DNA from: Arthrobacter sp. H-02-3
GTDB lineage: Bacteria; Actinomycetota; Actinomycetes; Actinomycetales; Micrococcaceae
Assembly (NCBI RefSeq): GCF_003097355.1
Contig: NZ_PYUI01000002.1
Coordinates: forward strand, 1-64,000
Reading direction: 5' to 3'
Length of the DNA: 64,000 bases
In this document: positions 32,034 to 40,885 of the stretch, piece after piece
How positions within the stretch are numbered: position 1 is the first letter of the stretch
Layout of the letters: every line of letters begins with the position of its first letter
Translations under genes and position numbers: made by a program
The notes under the pieces: generated by a model
What the model was told of the DNA's origin: nothing
The model's database searches: none
Seen by the model: only the letters and a program-made list of their open reading frames with translations

Positions 32034-33371
32034 ATGGGCACCAACGCGGTTGAGCAGGCCGCCCCCGCGGCGGCAGCTGAGGACGCAACGCCGTCGGGCA
32101 CCCCGGCCCGCACCGGGTTGCTCATCATCGGTGCGAGCCAGTCCGGCGTCCAGCTCGCGGTATCGCTGCGGGCCCTCGGCTTCGACGAGCACATCACCCT
32201 GCTCGGCGACGAGGACCACCGCCCCTACCAGCGCCCGGCCCTGTCCAAGGAGTTCCTGCAGGGCACGGTGGAGAGCGAATCGCTGATCTTCCGGTCCAAC
32301 GAATACTGGGCCGATCACAACGTGGACCTGATCAAGGGCGAATACATCGTCAAGATCGATAAGGAAGCGGACGGCTCCGGCGTTGCCCATTCCTCCTCGG
32401 GCGGGCAGTTCCCCTTCAAACGCCTGGCCCTTACCGTGGGCGCCCGGGCCCGGAAGCTGGAAATCGAGGGCGGGGACCTCGACGGCGTGCTGTACCTGCG
32501 CAACGCCGACGACGCCCTGGCCCTCAAGGCCCGGGTAGGGGACGCTCACGATGTCGTGGTGATCGGTGGCGGTTTCATCGGCCTCGAAGCCGCGTCCAGC
32601 CTGCAGAAGATGGGCAAGAACGTCACCGTGCTCGAATTCGGCCCGCGACTGGTGGGCCGCGCCGTCGGCGAGGAAACCGCCGAGTACTTCCTGCAGGCAC
32701 ACCGCGCCCGCGGCCTGGACATCCGGCTCGCCACGAGCGCCAAACGCTTCACCGCGAACGACACGCCAGCGGACGGTCACCGGACGGTGTCCGGCGTCGA
32801 ACTCCAGGACGGCACCGTGCTGCCCGCACAGATCGTGCTGATCGGGATCGGCGTCATCCCCAACACCCAGCTGGCCGAACAGCTCGGCCTGGCCGTGGAC
32901 AACGGGATCGTCGTGGACCGCTTCGCGCTGGCCTCGGACGGCACCACGGTGGCGATCGGCGACTGCGCCAACATGCCCAATCCGGTGCCCGGCTCGGCGC
33001 CGGGGGAGCGGATCCGGCTGGAAAGCGTCAACAACGCGATCGAACACGCCAAGGTGGCGGCCTACTCGCTCACCGGCCGGCGCGAGGAATACGCCGGCAT
33101 CCCGTGGTTCTGGTCCAATCAGGCCGACCTCAAACTCCAGATCGCCGGCCTCTGCAATGGCTACGACCAGACCGTGCTGCGGCGCGACGCGGAGCGCGGG
33201 AAATTCAGCGTCCTCTACTACCGCCAAGGCCGGATCATCGCCGCGGACTGCGTCAATGCGCCGCTGGACTTCATGGCCGTCAAGAACGCCCTGGCCAAGG
33301 GCCAGAACATCCCCGCGGAAGCTGCCGCCGATCCGGCCACACCCCTCAAGACGATCACGACGGACAGCTAG
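32034..33371 (+). CDS. creE: Ferredoxin reductase
   Basis: This 445-aa FAD enzyme of the putidaredoxin reductase type has a first Rossmann motif IIGASQSGVQLA (about 32-43), in which the usual GAG is GAS. The NADH motif VVIGGGFIGLEAA lies near 178 and the FAD-closing IGDCA near 308. It begins after an Ala/Thr/Pro-rich extension of about 27 residues. It starts 2 bases after the ferredoxin stop and supplies electrons for the P450. Confidence 0.9.
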   Translation: MGTNAVEQAAPAAAAEDATPSGTPARTGLLIIGASQSGVQLAVSLRALGFDEHITLLGDEDHRPYQRPALSKEFLQGTVESESLIFRSNEYWADHNVDLIKGEYIVKIDKEADGSGVAHSSSGGQFPFKRLALTVGARARKLEIEGGDLDGVLYLRNADDALALKARVGDAHDVVVIGGGFIGLEAASSLQKMGKNVTVLEFGPRLVGRAVGEETAEYFLQAHRARGLDIRLATSAKRFTANDTPADGHRTVSGVELQDGTVLPAQIVLIGIGVIPNTQLAEQLGLAVDNGIVVDRFALASDGTTVAIGDCANMPNPVPGSAPGERIRLESVNNAIEHAKVAAYSLTGRREEYAGIPWFWSNQADLKLQIAGLCNGYDQTVLRRDAERGKFSVLYYRQGRIIAADCVNAPLDFMAVKNALAKGQNIPAEAAADPATPLKTITTDS

Positions 33372-33402
33372 CCCTGCGGCTGGCCGCCCCCGAAGGAGCA
33401 TT

Positions 33403-34188
33403 ATGACCACCCCCAAGACCCCGGTTGCCGACGCCGGCCGCGCAGCCGGGACTGCCGCCGCTGCCGCCGCCCACCGGGCCGACGCCAATCCCGCGGCTGT
33501 TGATTCCGCGACTGCGGATTTTGCCGCCGCCTACCCGGTCCGGCCCGTCCCTGCGCCGGGACCGGTGGACACCGCCCCGATCGCCACGACGCCGGCCGCG
33601 CTGGAGGAACTCGACCCGCTGTGGCGTGCCGTGGTGCACGAGACCCGCACCCGCGGCAACGACATCCACCTACCGATCTCCCTCGCCTTCGCCGAGCGGC
33701 TCTGCCGGGCCTACCCCGATGCCGATGCCGAGCTCGTACGCGTGGCCACGCTGCTGCACGACACCGGCTGGGCCCACGTGGACGAATCGCGGATCATCTC
33801 CGAAGGCTTCGCCGGCGACTGGCGCAAGGCCGCGATCCGCTATGAACACGAAAAACAGGGCTGCGACGTCGCCCGACGCGTGCTCCCGGGCCTGGGCTAC
33901 TCCGCCGAGTTCGTGGAGCGGGTCTGCGACATCATCGACGGCCACGACACCCGCCCCGCGGCCCACTCGCTGGAGGACGCGCTGATGCGCGACGCGGACA
34001 GGCTGTGGCGCTTCGACCACGCCGGGATCGCCCTGGCATCCTCCTGGTTCGGGATGGACCCGGCCACCTACACGGACAGGCTGGCCACGGAAATCGTGCC
34101 CGAACTCATTACCCAGGCGGCGCACGACATGGCCGTCGCGGACCTGGCCCGCTCCACCGCCCTGCTCAAGACGGCGGTGATCCGATGA
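33403..34188 (+). CDS. creD: HD-domain phosphohydrolase
   Basis: This 261-aa HD-superfamily protein has the metal signature LLHDTGW (His119, Asp120), with a leading His89 in GNDIHLP and a later Asp in IIDGHDTRP. In the cre pathway it removes the phosphate from the oxidised phenyl phosphate. The first 60 residues are a low-complexity Ala/Pro/Asp tail outside the HD fold. The start has GAAGGAG upstream, and its stop overlaps the aldehyde dehydrogenase ATG by 4 bases. Confidence 0.82.
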   Translation: MTTPKTPVADAGRAAGTAAAAAAHRADANPAAVDSATADFAAAYPVRPVPAPGPVDTAPIATTPAALEELDPLWRAVVHETRTRGNDIHLPISLAFAERLCRAYPDADAELVRVATLLHDTGWAHVDESRIISEGFAGDWRKAAIRYEHEKQGCDVARRVLPGLGYSAEFVERVCDIIDGHDTRPAAHSLEDALMRDADRLWRFDHAGIALASSWFGMDPATYTDRLATEIVPELITQAAHDMAVADLARSTALLKTAVIR

Positions 34189-35795
34189 CCTCCGCCACGC
34201 ACCACGCCGGCACCCCCGCCGGGACGCCCGTTTCGATGCCCGCCGGGGCTCCGGCGCCGGGCGGGACGGCGCCGGGGGAGGCGACATCGCCGTCGTCCGC
34301 CCCCGCACTGGCCGCACGCGCTGCACTGACCCTGCCGCACACCCACGTGGACAGCATCTTCATCGACGGGGCCTGGACGCCGGCCCGGGGCACCGGCCGC
34401 AACCCGGTCACCGACCCGGCCACCGGCGAAGTATGGGGCTCCGTCCCGGACGGCACTCCGGAGGACGTGGACGCCGCCGTCGGCTCCGCCCAACGCGCCT
34501 TCCAGGGCGAGTGGCCGCGGCTCGCGCCCTCCGAGCGGGCCGCCTATCTGGTGCGCATCGCCGAGGAAGTGGAGAAACGCGCCGACGAGCTCTCGCTCAC
34601 CAACACCCGGGAGAACGGCTCGCCCGTCTCCGAATCCTCCGGCGCGGCAGCGAACGCCGCGGGCATCTTCCGGTACTTCGCGACCCTCGCCGGCTATCTC
34701 GAGCGCGACGACGTGCGCGCATTCCCGCGCGGCGGCGGTGAATCCGTGGTCCGGCGCGATCCCATCGGCGTGTGCGCGCTGATCGCGCCCTGGAACTTCC
34801 CCATCAACCTCGTGGTCATCAAGCTGGCCCCCGCGCTGCTGGCAGGCTGCACGGTGGTGATCAAACCGGCGTCGCCCACCCCGTTGTCCCTCCGGGTGAT
34901 CATCGACGCCGTGGCCGCCGCGGGAGTTCCGGCCGGCGTGGTCAACCTCGTCACCGGCTCCGGCCGGCTGGGCGACGCACTGGTCAAACACCCTGGCGTG
35001 GACAAGGTGGCCTTCACGGGCTCCACGCCGGTGGGCCGGAAGATCGCCGCCGCCTGCGGGGAGCTGCTGCGTCCCGTCACCCTGGAACTCGGGGGGAAGT
35101 CGAGCGCGATCGTGATGCCGGACGCGGATCTGGACGCCATGTCCAAGGTCCTGATCCGCTCCTCCATGCGCAACACCGGGCAGACCTGCTATATCTCCAC
35201 CCGGATCCTTGCCCCGGCCAGCCGATACGAGGAAGTGGTGGACATGGTCACCGCCACGATCGCCGCCGGCAAGCAGGGGGATCCGCTGGATCCCGGGACC
35301 GTCTTCGGGCCGTGCGCCACGGAATCGCAGTACCGGACCGTGCTGGAGTACGTGGAGTCGGGGCTGGCCGAAGGCGCCCGGGCCACCACCGGAGGCCGGG
35401 CGGCGACCCTCGGCGGCGGCCTCGAAGGCGGGTATTTCGTGGAGCCCACCGTGTTTGCCGACGTCACGCCGGACATGCGGATCTCCCGCGAGGAGATCTT
35501 CGGCCCGGTGATCTGCATCCTGCAGTACGACGACGCCGACAGCAGTGTCGATGAGGCGGTTGAGCTGGCCAACAACACCGAGTTCGGCCTGGGCGGGCTG
35601 GTGTTCGGGACGGATCCGGAGGCTGCGCTGGCCGTCGCGGACCGGATGGACACAGGATCGGTGGGCATCAACTTCTTCGCCTCCAACCATGCCGCACCCT
35701 TCGGCGGACGGCACGACTCCGGCCTCGGCACCGAATACGGCATCGAGGGCTTGAACGCCTATCTGAGCTATAAGTCGATCCACCGGAAGGTCTGA
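34185..35795 (+). CDS. creC: Aldehyde dehydrogenase
   Basis: This 536-aa NAD(P)-dependent aldehyde dehydrogenase has catalytic Asn in PWNFPIN (near 200), Glu in LELGGKS (near 304) and nucleophile Cys335 in GQTCYIS. Residues 1-45 are Gly/Ala/Pro-rich and precede the standard fold. As the last gene of the operon it would convert 4-hydroxybenzaldehyde to 4-hydroxybenzoate, which then enters ring cleavage encoded elsewhere. It starts at ATG 34185 inside the creD stop. Confidence 0.87.
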   Translation: MTSATHHAGTPAGTPVSMPAGAPAPGGTAPGEATSPSSAPALAARAALTLPHTHVDSIFIDGAWTPARGTGRNPVTDPATGEVWGSVPDGTPEDVDAAVGSAQRAFQGEWPRLAPSERAAYLVRIAEEVEKRADELSLTNTRENGSPVSESSGAAANAAGIFRYFATLAGYLERDDVRAFPRGGGESVVRRDPIGVCALIAPWNFPINLVVIKLAPALLAGCTVVIKPASPTPLSLRVIIDAVAAAGVPAGVVNLVTGSGRLGDALVKHPGVDKVAFTGSTPVGRKIAAACGELLRPVTLELGGKSSAIVMPDADLDAMSKVLIRSSMRNTGQTCYISTRILAPASRYEEVVDMVTATIAAGKQGDPLDPGTVFGPCATESQYRTVLEYVESGLAEGARATTGGRAATLGGGLEGGYFVEPTVFADVTPDMRISREEIFGPVICILQYDDADSSVDEAVELANNTEFGLGGLVFGTDPEAALAVADRMDTGSVGINFFASNHAAPFGGRHDSGLGTEYGIEGLNAYLSYKSIHRKV

Positions 35796-35843
35796 CGCCC
35801 GCGCCCACGGGAGGCTTCCCGGGCCAGCGGAGCCTCAATCCAC

Positions 35844-36022
35844 GGGACATGCCCTCCCCTGACGCCCGGCGATGGACATAAACCCACTGTGTCCATTGCT
35901 CATGCCTAGCACGGGGCATGTCCCAAGTTGGCCGCGGGACATGTCCGTTCCGGGTGCGCGGCGAGGAACCTGTTCATTGCGTGGCAAAGCAGGAAGTCTG
36001 GGTAGCGCCGGAGGACATGTCC
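35844..36022. repeat. Cluster of GGACATGTCC-type palindromes in a 326-bp gap
   Basis: The gap from 35796 to 36120 has no supported gene. It holds four related palindromes: GGGACATGCCC (35844-35854), GGGGCATGTCCC (35913-35924), CGGGACATGTCCG (35935-35947) and GGACATGTCC (36013-36022). TGGACA and TGTCCA form a wider inverted pair at 35873-35895. Either a multi-site operator or a degenerate intergenic repeat array would look like this. Confidence 0.65.
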
Positions 36023-36120
36023 CCTTTAGGCAGGCGCCAGGGCGGCCCCGGCCACGCACCGTTGCGGTCCGCCACGCGCACCGGGCCGCATAGCCTTGGC
36101 GCACGAGGGCCGGGCCTAGA

Positions 36121-36549
36121 ATGGTCACGATGATGTCAGGACATATAGCCGCTGCTAATGGGAAGAACGTGCTGAGCGTCAGCGCGGGCATCATCACATC
36201 GGTCTGGTTGCCCGGCTCCATTGTTGACGTCCACGACGCCAGGGACGCCATGCGGGCCGTCGAGCAGATCAGCGGGGGAATCCCGATGCCGATGCTCTCT
36301 GAAATGACCGACGTGGAGATCAGCGCGGCGGCCAGGTACGAGTTCGCGCAGACTGCGGGTGTTGTGGCGATTGCGGTGCTCGGATCCAGCACCGTGGACC
36401 GAGTAGTCGCGGCGGCAATGAGCCGGCACACCCGGTATCCCCACGAGTTCTTCACGTCCCGGGACGACGCCATGGCCTGGCTGAGCAACTTCGCCGCCAG
36501 CGTCAGCCGGCCCGACGGATACACGGACGGCATTTCGGCCCTGACGTGA
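36121..36549 (+). CDS. SpoIIAA/STAS-like small protein, function unknown
   Basis: This 142-aa soluble protein has alternating strand-helix character. LPGSIVDVHDARDAMRAVEQ and MLSEMTDVEISAAARYEF resemble the SpoIIAA-like proteins common in Arthrobacter. No catalytic motif is visible. The start could be 36121 or the ATG ATG at 36130/36133. It stands alone between the cre cluster and a convergent regulator gene. Confidence 0.65.
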   Translation: MVTMMSGHIAAANGKNVLSVSAGIITSVWLPGSIVDVHDARDAMRAVEQISGGIPMPMLSEMTDVEISAAARYEFAQTAGVVAIAVLGSSTVDRVVAAAMSRHTRYPHEFFTSRDDAMAWLSNFAASVSRPDGYTDGISALT

Positions 36550-36614
36550 CAGCCGCGGCCGGGGCGCGGCTAGCGTTCGTCAGCAGTGTCCGGGCCGCTA
36601 AGCCTTGTCCGCAC

Positions 36615-37508
36615 CTACACCTTGTCTACAGCGGCAGCGGCCTCGGCTTCCTTGACCCGCCGGTTGGTCGAGGCCCAGCTGGCCAGGAGCCGCAATGCAT
36701 CCTCTGACGCCGAGCCTGGCTCGGCCGTGTAGATCAGCAGGGACAGCCCGGCGTCGGCCGAGACATCCATCGCCTCATACATCAGGTGAAGGTCCCCGAC
36801 CACCGGGTGGTGCAGGTTCTTGACCCCGGTGTAGTGCTCGCGCACATTGTGCGCTGCCCACAGGGTGCGGAATTCCTCGCTCCTGGTCGAGAGCTCGCCG
36901 ACGAGGTCGGTCAGCCCGCGGTCATAGGGGTCCCGGCCGGCCTCGGTTCGCAGGATAGCCACGGTGTCATTCGCCGCACGCTGCCAGTCCGGGTAGAAGC
37001 TGTGCGAGCGGGCGTCCAGGAAGATGAACCGGGCATGGTTGGCCGGGCGGGCGGCGCCCGCATACATCTCCGAATACAGGGCGTAGCCCAGCGGATTGGC
37101 CGCGAGGATGTCCATGCGCCCGTTCCGCACAAAGGCCGGCGCGCTGGTGATGGCGTTTAGCGACAGCTGAACGCTCCGCCGCACGGACTCCGCAGGCCGG
37201 GGACGACGTCGGGCCCGACTCCCCGGGGCCGCCGCCCGGGCCAGATCGAAGAGGTGGGACCGTTCGGCGTCGTCGAGTTGCAGGGCCCTGGCCACGGCTT
37301 CCAGCACACCCTCCGACACCCCGGACAGGTTTCCCCGCTCCAAACGCGTGTAATACTCGACGCTGACGCCGGCCAGCATGGCGACTTCCCCGCGGCGCAG
37401 CCCAGGCACCCGGCGTTTGGCCCCGTAGACCGGCAGCCCCGACTGCTCGGGGGAGATTTTCGCCCGGCGCGAGGCAAGGAACTCGCGGACCGCGTCTCGA
37501 TTATCCAT
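36615..37508 (-). CDS. XRE family regulator with MmyB-like ligand domain
   Basis: This 297-aa regulator has an N-terminal helix-turn-helix at about 25-70 (RRGEVAMLAGVSVEYYTRLE). An MmyB-like sensor domain follows at about 100-280. It is divergent from the alcohol dehydrogenase-cupin pair, and this family typically represses an adjacent oxidoreductase gene. The 163-bp intergenic region should hold its operator. The ligand is unknown; fatty or aromatic compounds are possible for the family. Confidence 0.88.
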   Translation of the reverse strand: MDNRDAVREFLASRRAKISPEQSGLPVYGAKRRVPGLRRGEVAMLAGVSVEYYTRLERGNLSGVSEGVLEAVARALQLDDAERSHLFDLARAAAPGSRARRRPRPAESVRRSVQLSLNAITSAPAFVRNGRMDILAANPLGYALYSEMYAGAARPANHARFIFLDARSHSFYPDWQRAANDTVAILRTEAGRDPYDRGLTDLVGELSTRSEEFRTLWAAHNVREHYTGVKNLHHPVVGDLHLMYEAMDVSADAGLSLLIYTAEPGSASEDALRLLASWASTNRRVKEAEAAAAVDKV

Positions 37509-37671
37509 GGCATCAACGTTAGGCGCTACGGCCCCCTAAGGGAGACCCTGCCAGTACCCCTATCAGCAGGGACTCCCTTGGGGGCGCGATCCACGGTTTG
37601 ATGGATGGTGTTCCGTTGAACAACCCCCAACGACGGAACCACCCCCCAAAGACCAACAAGCAGGAGATTCA

Positions 37672-38715
37672 TTGCTCACCGTCAACGCTTACGCATCACC
37701 CTCCGCGACCGAGCCGCTCGTCCCCACCACGATTGAGCGCCGCGATGTGGGCCCGCATGATGTCCTGATCGAGATCAAGTTCGCCGGGATCTGCCATTCG
37801 GACATCCACACCGTCCGCGGCGACTGGGGGCCCCAGTCCTACCCGCTGGTCCCGGGCCACGAAATCGCCGGAATTGTCGCCGAGATCGGCTCCGCCGTCA
37901 CCAAGCACGCTGTCGGAGACCGGGTCGGCGTCGGCTGCATGGTCAATTCCTGCGGCGAGTGCGTCAACTGCCAGGCCGGCGAGGAGCAGTACTGCCTCTC
38001 CGGCAACACCGGCACCTATGGCGCGGTCGACCGTGACGGCACCATCACCCAGGGCGGCTACTCCACCCACGTGGTGGTGACCGAGGACTTCGTGGTCACC
38101 ATCCCCGAGGGCATCGAGCTCGACGTCGCCGCGCCGCTTCTGTGCGCCGGGATCACCACCTACTCGCCGCTGCACCACTGGGGCGCCGGCCCCGGCAAGA
38201 AGGTCGCGGTCGTCGGCCTGGGCGGGCTTGGCCACATGGCCGTCAAGATCGCCCACGCCATGGGCGCCGAGGTCACGGTCCTCTCCCAGTCGCTGAAGAA
38301 GCAGGAAGACGGGTTGCGCCTGGGCGCCGACCACTACTACGCCACGAGCGACGAGAACACCTTCACCGAGCTCGCCGGCAGCTTCGACCTGATCATCAAC
38401 ACGGTCAGCGCCTCGATCGACATCAGCTCCTACCTGCAGCTTTTGGCCCTCGACGGCGCCCTGGTCAACGTCGGCGCCCCCGCCGAGCCGCTCCCGGTGA
38501 ACGCATTCGCCCTCATCGGCGGCCGCCGTTCCTTCGCCGGCTCGATGATCGGCGGCATCCGTGAAACCCAGGAGATGCTCAACTTCTGCGCCGAGCACGG
38601 CCTGGGTGCCGAGATCGAGGTGATCCCGGCCGGCAAGATCAACGACGCCTACGAGCGCGTCCTCGCCTCGGACGTCCGGTACCGCTTCGTGATCGATACC
38701 GCCACCCTGAACTAG
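37672..38715 (+). CDS. Zinc-dependent alcohol dehydrogenase (CAD/YahK type)
   Basis: This 347-aa medium-chain dehydrogenase has catalytic zinc Cys in GICHSDIHT (near 40) and His in VPGHEIAG. A structural-zinc cysteine cluster lies in [15 protein letters not shown] and the NADPH motif in [11 protein letters not shown] near 180. The start is TTG 37672 with GGAG 6 bases upstream. Members reduce or oxidise aldehydes and alcohols broadly with NADP(H). It is co-transcribed with a cupin and divergent from an MmyB-type regulator, a common arrangement for aldehyde detoxification. Confidence 0.9.
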   Translation: MLTVNAYASPSATEPLVPTTIERRDVGPHDVLIEIKFAGICHSDIHTVRGDWGPQSYPLVPGHEIAGIVAEIGSAVTKHAVGDRVGVGCMVNSCGECVNCQAGEEQYCLSGNTGTYGAVDRDGTITQGGYSTHVVVTEDFVVTIPEGIELDVAAPLLCAGITTYSPLHHWGAGPGKKVAVVGLGGLGHMAVKIAHAMGAEVTVLSQSLKKQEDGLRLGADHYYATSDENTFTELAGSFDLIINTVSASIDISSYLQLLALDGALVNVGAPAEPLPVNAFALIGGRRSFAGSMIGGIRETQEMLNFCAEHGLGAEIEVIPAGKINDAYERVLASDVRYRFVIDTATLN

Positions 38716-38726
38716 AGGAAGTGCCA

Positions 38727-39137
38727 GTGGAAATCCAAGCCAAGAAGCCGAGCGTCAAGGGTCCGGGGCACATGTTCACCGGCGACGTCTGGTTTGACGT
38801 CATCGCGGCCCCGCAGCCCGAGCCGTCCCGCATGCGTGTCAACGCGGTGCACTTTGCCCCGTGCGCCCGCACGGCCTGGCACTCGCACGCCGTCGGGCAG
38901 ACCCTGCACGTCACCGAAGGCGTCGGCCTGGTCCAGGCCCGCGGCGGCGAAGTGACCGTGATACGGCCCGGCGACACCATCTACACCCCGCCAGGCGAAT
39001 GGCACTGGCACGGCGCCGCACCGGATCATTTCATGACGCACCTTGCCATGTGGGAAGGCGTCGGTCCCGACAGCGACCAGCCGGAGTCCGAATGGGGCGA
39101 CCTCGTCACCGACGAGGAATACAACAGCGCCACGTAG
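38727..39137 (+). CDS. Cupin-domain protein (YhhW/quercetinase-like small cupin)
   Basis: This 136-aa single cupin has metal ligands in the first motif AWHSHAVGQTLHVTEG (His, His, Gln/His) and the second motif PPGEWHWHGA. It is likely a small metal-binding oxygenase or isomerase-like protein of unknown substrate. GTG 38727 is preferred over GTG 38721 because AGAGGA then lies about 8 bases upstream. It starts 11 bases after the dehydrogenase stop. Confidence 0.82.
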   Translation: MEIQAKKPSVKGPGHMFTGDVWFDVIAAPQPEPSRMRVNAVHFAPCARTAWHSHAVGQTLHVTEGVGLVQARGGEVTVIRPGDTIYTPPGEWHWHGAAPDHFMTHLAMWEGVGPDSDQPESEWGDLVTDEEYNSAT

Positions 39138-39165
39138 CACCCAGTTCCAAACACCGGCACTGCCG

Positions 39166-39202
39166 TTGCGGGGTCCCTCCACCCACCCGAAGGGCCCCGC
39201 AA
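39166..39202 (+). terminator. Terminator of the dehydrogenase-cupin operon
   Basis: TTGCGGGG pairs with CCCCGCAA, and CCCT pairs with AGGG further in with one bulged T. It lies 28 bases after the cupin stop. Confidence 0.65.
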
Positions 39203-39218
39203 CTGGACGCCCAATCAT

Positions 39219-39245
39219 CGGTGGTTTTGAGCCGGTGGTTTTGAG
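39219..39245. repeat. 13-bp tandem direct repeat
   Basis: CGGTGGTTTTGAG occurs at 39219-39231 and again at 39233-39245, followed by a partial third copy, ATGGTTTTG. The core GTTTTGAG also occurs in the inverted repeat at 18484-18495. Confidence 0.6.
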
Positions 39246-39298
39246 TAAATGGTTTTGTCGCGGAGGACGTGACGCGGATGGTCCCGGCCGGGATCGGG

Positions 39299-39874
39299 CT
39301 ACGATCCCGGGGTGGCCGGGACCATCCAGAAACCTGCCACTTCGCCGGCGCCGGGCCCGGTCGTGCGCCGATAGGCCTGGGCGTAGACCGGCCCCGCGGC
39401 TAGGTCCACCTGTGCCTGCGTCGCCTTTCCGCAGTCGAGAGCCAGCTCGAGTTTCCCGCCGTCCCGGAGGCCGTCCTGGGTAATCGAAATGTCGCCGGTG
39501 GGCGCGCCGACGCAGGCGGCCGTCACCGTGTACGTCCCCTTCGGTAAAGCCTTGACCGCCTTGCGCACCCCGGCGCCGCCGAGCCCGCCGGCGCCTTCCA
39601 GGACGATCCCGTCCGGCCGGGCGCCGAGGACGGCCCCGAGGTCGTGAAGGTTGCGGGTCTCCGCCATGGCGAGTTCCGGACCCACAGGGGACGGCGGCGG
39701 AGGCGCCGCGCGGCGCGTCCTGGTGGGCGCCGTCGTCGGACCTCCCACGTCGTCCGAGTACTCACACGCCGCCAGAGCCGTTGCCGCGCCGGCCACAGCC
39801 AACAGCAGCGCCACGCCCCGCAGAGAATGTCTTCCCCCGCCGCGCAGCTTGCCCAGTGACCTGCTCAGTGACAT
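39299..39874 (-). CDS. Hypothetical lipoprotein
   Basis: This 191-aa exported protein has a basic start, a hydrophobic stretch GVALLLAVAGAATALAAC (20-37) and a lipobox ALAAC, so it is probably anchored at Cys37. A Pro/Thr-rich linker follows, then a compact domain at about 65-188 with two cysteines. I recognise no family. It stands alone between a terminator and the convergent end of the GYD gene region. Confidence 0.7.
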   Translation of the reverse strand: MSLSRSLGKLRGGGRHSLRGVALLLAVAGAATALAACEYSDDVGGPTTAPTRTRRAAPPPPSPVGPELAMAETRNLHDLGAVLGARPDGIVLEGAGGLGGAGVRKAVKALPKGTYTVTAACVGAPTGDISITQDGLRDGGKLELALDCGKATQAQVDLAAGPVYAQAYRRTTGPGAGEVAGFWMVPATPGS

Positions 39875-39953
39875 GCCCCGAGCCTACTGGACCTGGGACC
39901 CGCAACGCCGCGGGCGGGTCCCGGGGTGGCCGCGGCGGGACCGCAGTGCTGAT

Positions 39954-40274
39954 CTACTGCCCAGGCGGCCGGTACGACGGCGTCTTGCTGGCTGCTGCGT
40001 CAAGATCCTGCAGCGTCATGAGCGGCTTGAGGGTCAGGCTCACGGCACCGGTGGAATTGATCATGAGCGACAGGGCGGCGGCGCTGGCCTGATCGGGGAT
40101 GTCGAAGACACCGAGGACGTCGGTGTCCCCGAAGGCGTAGTAGAAGCATTCGAGGGTGCCGCCCACCGACTTGAGGGCTTCCACCACCGCATCACGCCGC
40201 TTCGTGCCGCCTTCACGCATGAGGCCCTTAATGCCGTCGCCCACGTAGTTTGCTTCGAACAGATATTTGCTCAT
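39954..40274 (-). CDS. GYD domain protein
   Basis: This 106-aa small alpha/beta protein opens with YLFEANYVGDGIKGLMREGG and continues to FYYAFGDTDVLGVFDIPD, the pattern of GYD domain proteins with a dimeric ferredoxin-like fold. Their function is unknown. The gene is divergent from the monooxygenase-like gene at 40521. The gap between them (about 250 bases) holds no gene. Confidence 0.83.
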   Translation of the reverse strand: MSKYLFEANYVGDGIKGLMREGGTKRRDAVVEALKSVGGTLECFYYAFGDTDVLGVFDIPDQASAAALSLMINSTGAVSLTLKPLMTLQDLDAAASKTPSYRPPGQ

Positions 40275-40520
40275 GGTTTTCCCTCTCCTGTGATGCCCAG
40301 GATCTTGGCCTCCGCAGGTGTGCCCGCTACCCGACGATGGATGGTCCGAGGCTGGCCCCAGAGCGGGGCTCTGCCCACATGCTAGGCCTTCCGCCCCGAC
40401 CCATACAACGGTTCGGTGACGGGCGGCAGCGACGCCTCGGGCAATCCGGCCCTACCGCCGTGCGGGGGACAGGAACATAATCGCCGTATCAACCCTGTAC
40501 GGAGCATGGAGGTGGTCGAC

Positions 40521-40835
40521 GTGTCTGTTTACACGCTCGGAATTTGGCTGGTGCATCCCGGCCGCGAGAACGATTTTGTGCAGGCCTGGCGGGATCTGGC
40601 CCGGAAAACCAAGGAAGATTTTCCCAACGCCAAAGCCGTGCTCATGCACGACCGTGACGTCAAGAACCGGTTCATCAGCACCGGTCCCTGGGATTCCCTG
40701 GAACAGATAGAGCAGTGGCGGGATTCTGCCCTGTTCAAGCAGAGCGTCGAGGCAATGAAGGACATGCTCGAGCACTTCGAGTCCCGCACCCTGGACGAGG
40801 CCGCCAGCATCGGCTGGGATGCCACCGACATGTGA
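40521..40835 (+). CDS. Antibiotic biosynthesis monooxygenase (ABM)-like small protein
   Basis: This protein of about 104 aa has a dimeric alpha/beta-barrel fold. The pattern LVHPGRENDFVQAWRDLARK followed by PWDSLEQIEQWR is typical of ABM-like or YgiN-type proteins. They act as small oxygenases or stress-related proteins. GTG 40521 has GGAGG about 8 bases upstream and is preferred over ATG 40506, whose GGAG is too close. Confidence 0.8.
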   Translation: MSVYTLGIWLVHPGRENDFVQAWRDLARKTKEDFPNAKAVLMHDRDVKNRFISTGPWDSLEQIEQWRDSALFKQSVEAMKDMLEHFESRTLDEAASIGWDATDM

Positions 40836-40885
40836 CCTCCCGCTAGGCAAGATGGTCCCGGCCGCACAGTGCCCGCTCCGGCGGA

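Noticed and set aside
34068..35783. 571-codon open frame antisense to the aldehyde dehydrogenase
   Set aside because: The dehydrogenase has all catalytic residues and operon overlap; the antisense frame is unstructured His/Gly/Arg-rich sequence.
35844..36022. Possible CRISPR array
   Set aside because: The palindromes are 10-13 bp, irregularly spaced and vary in sequence; no repeat-spacer periodicity or cas gene is present.
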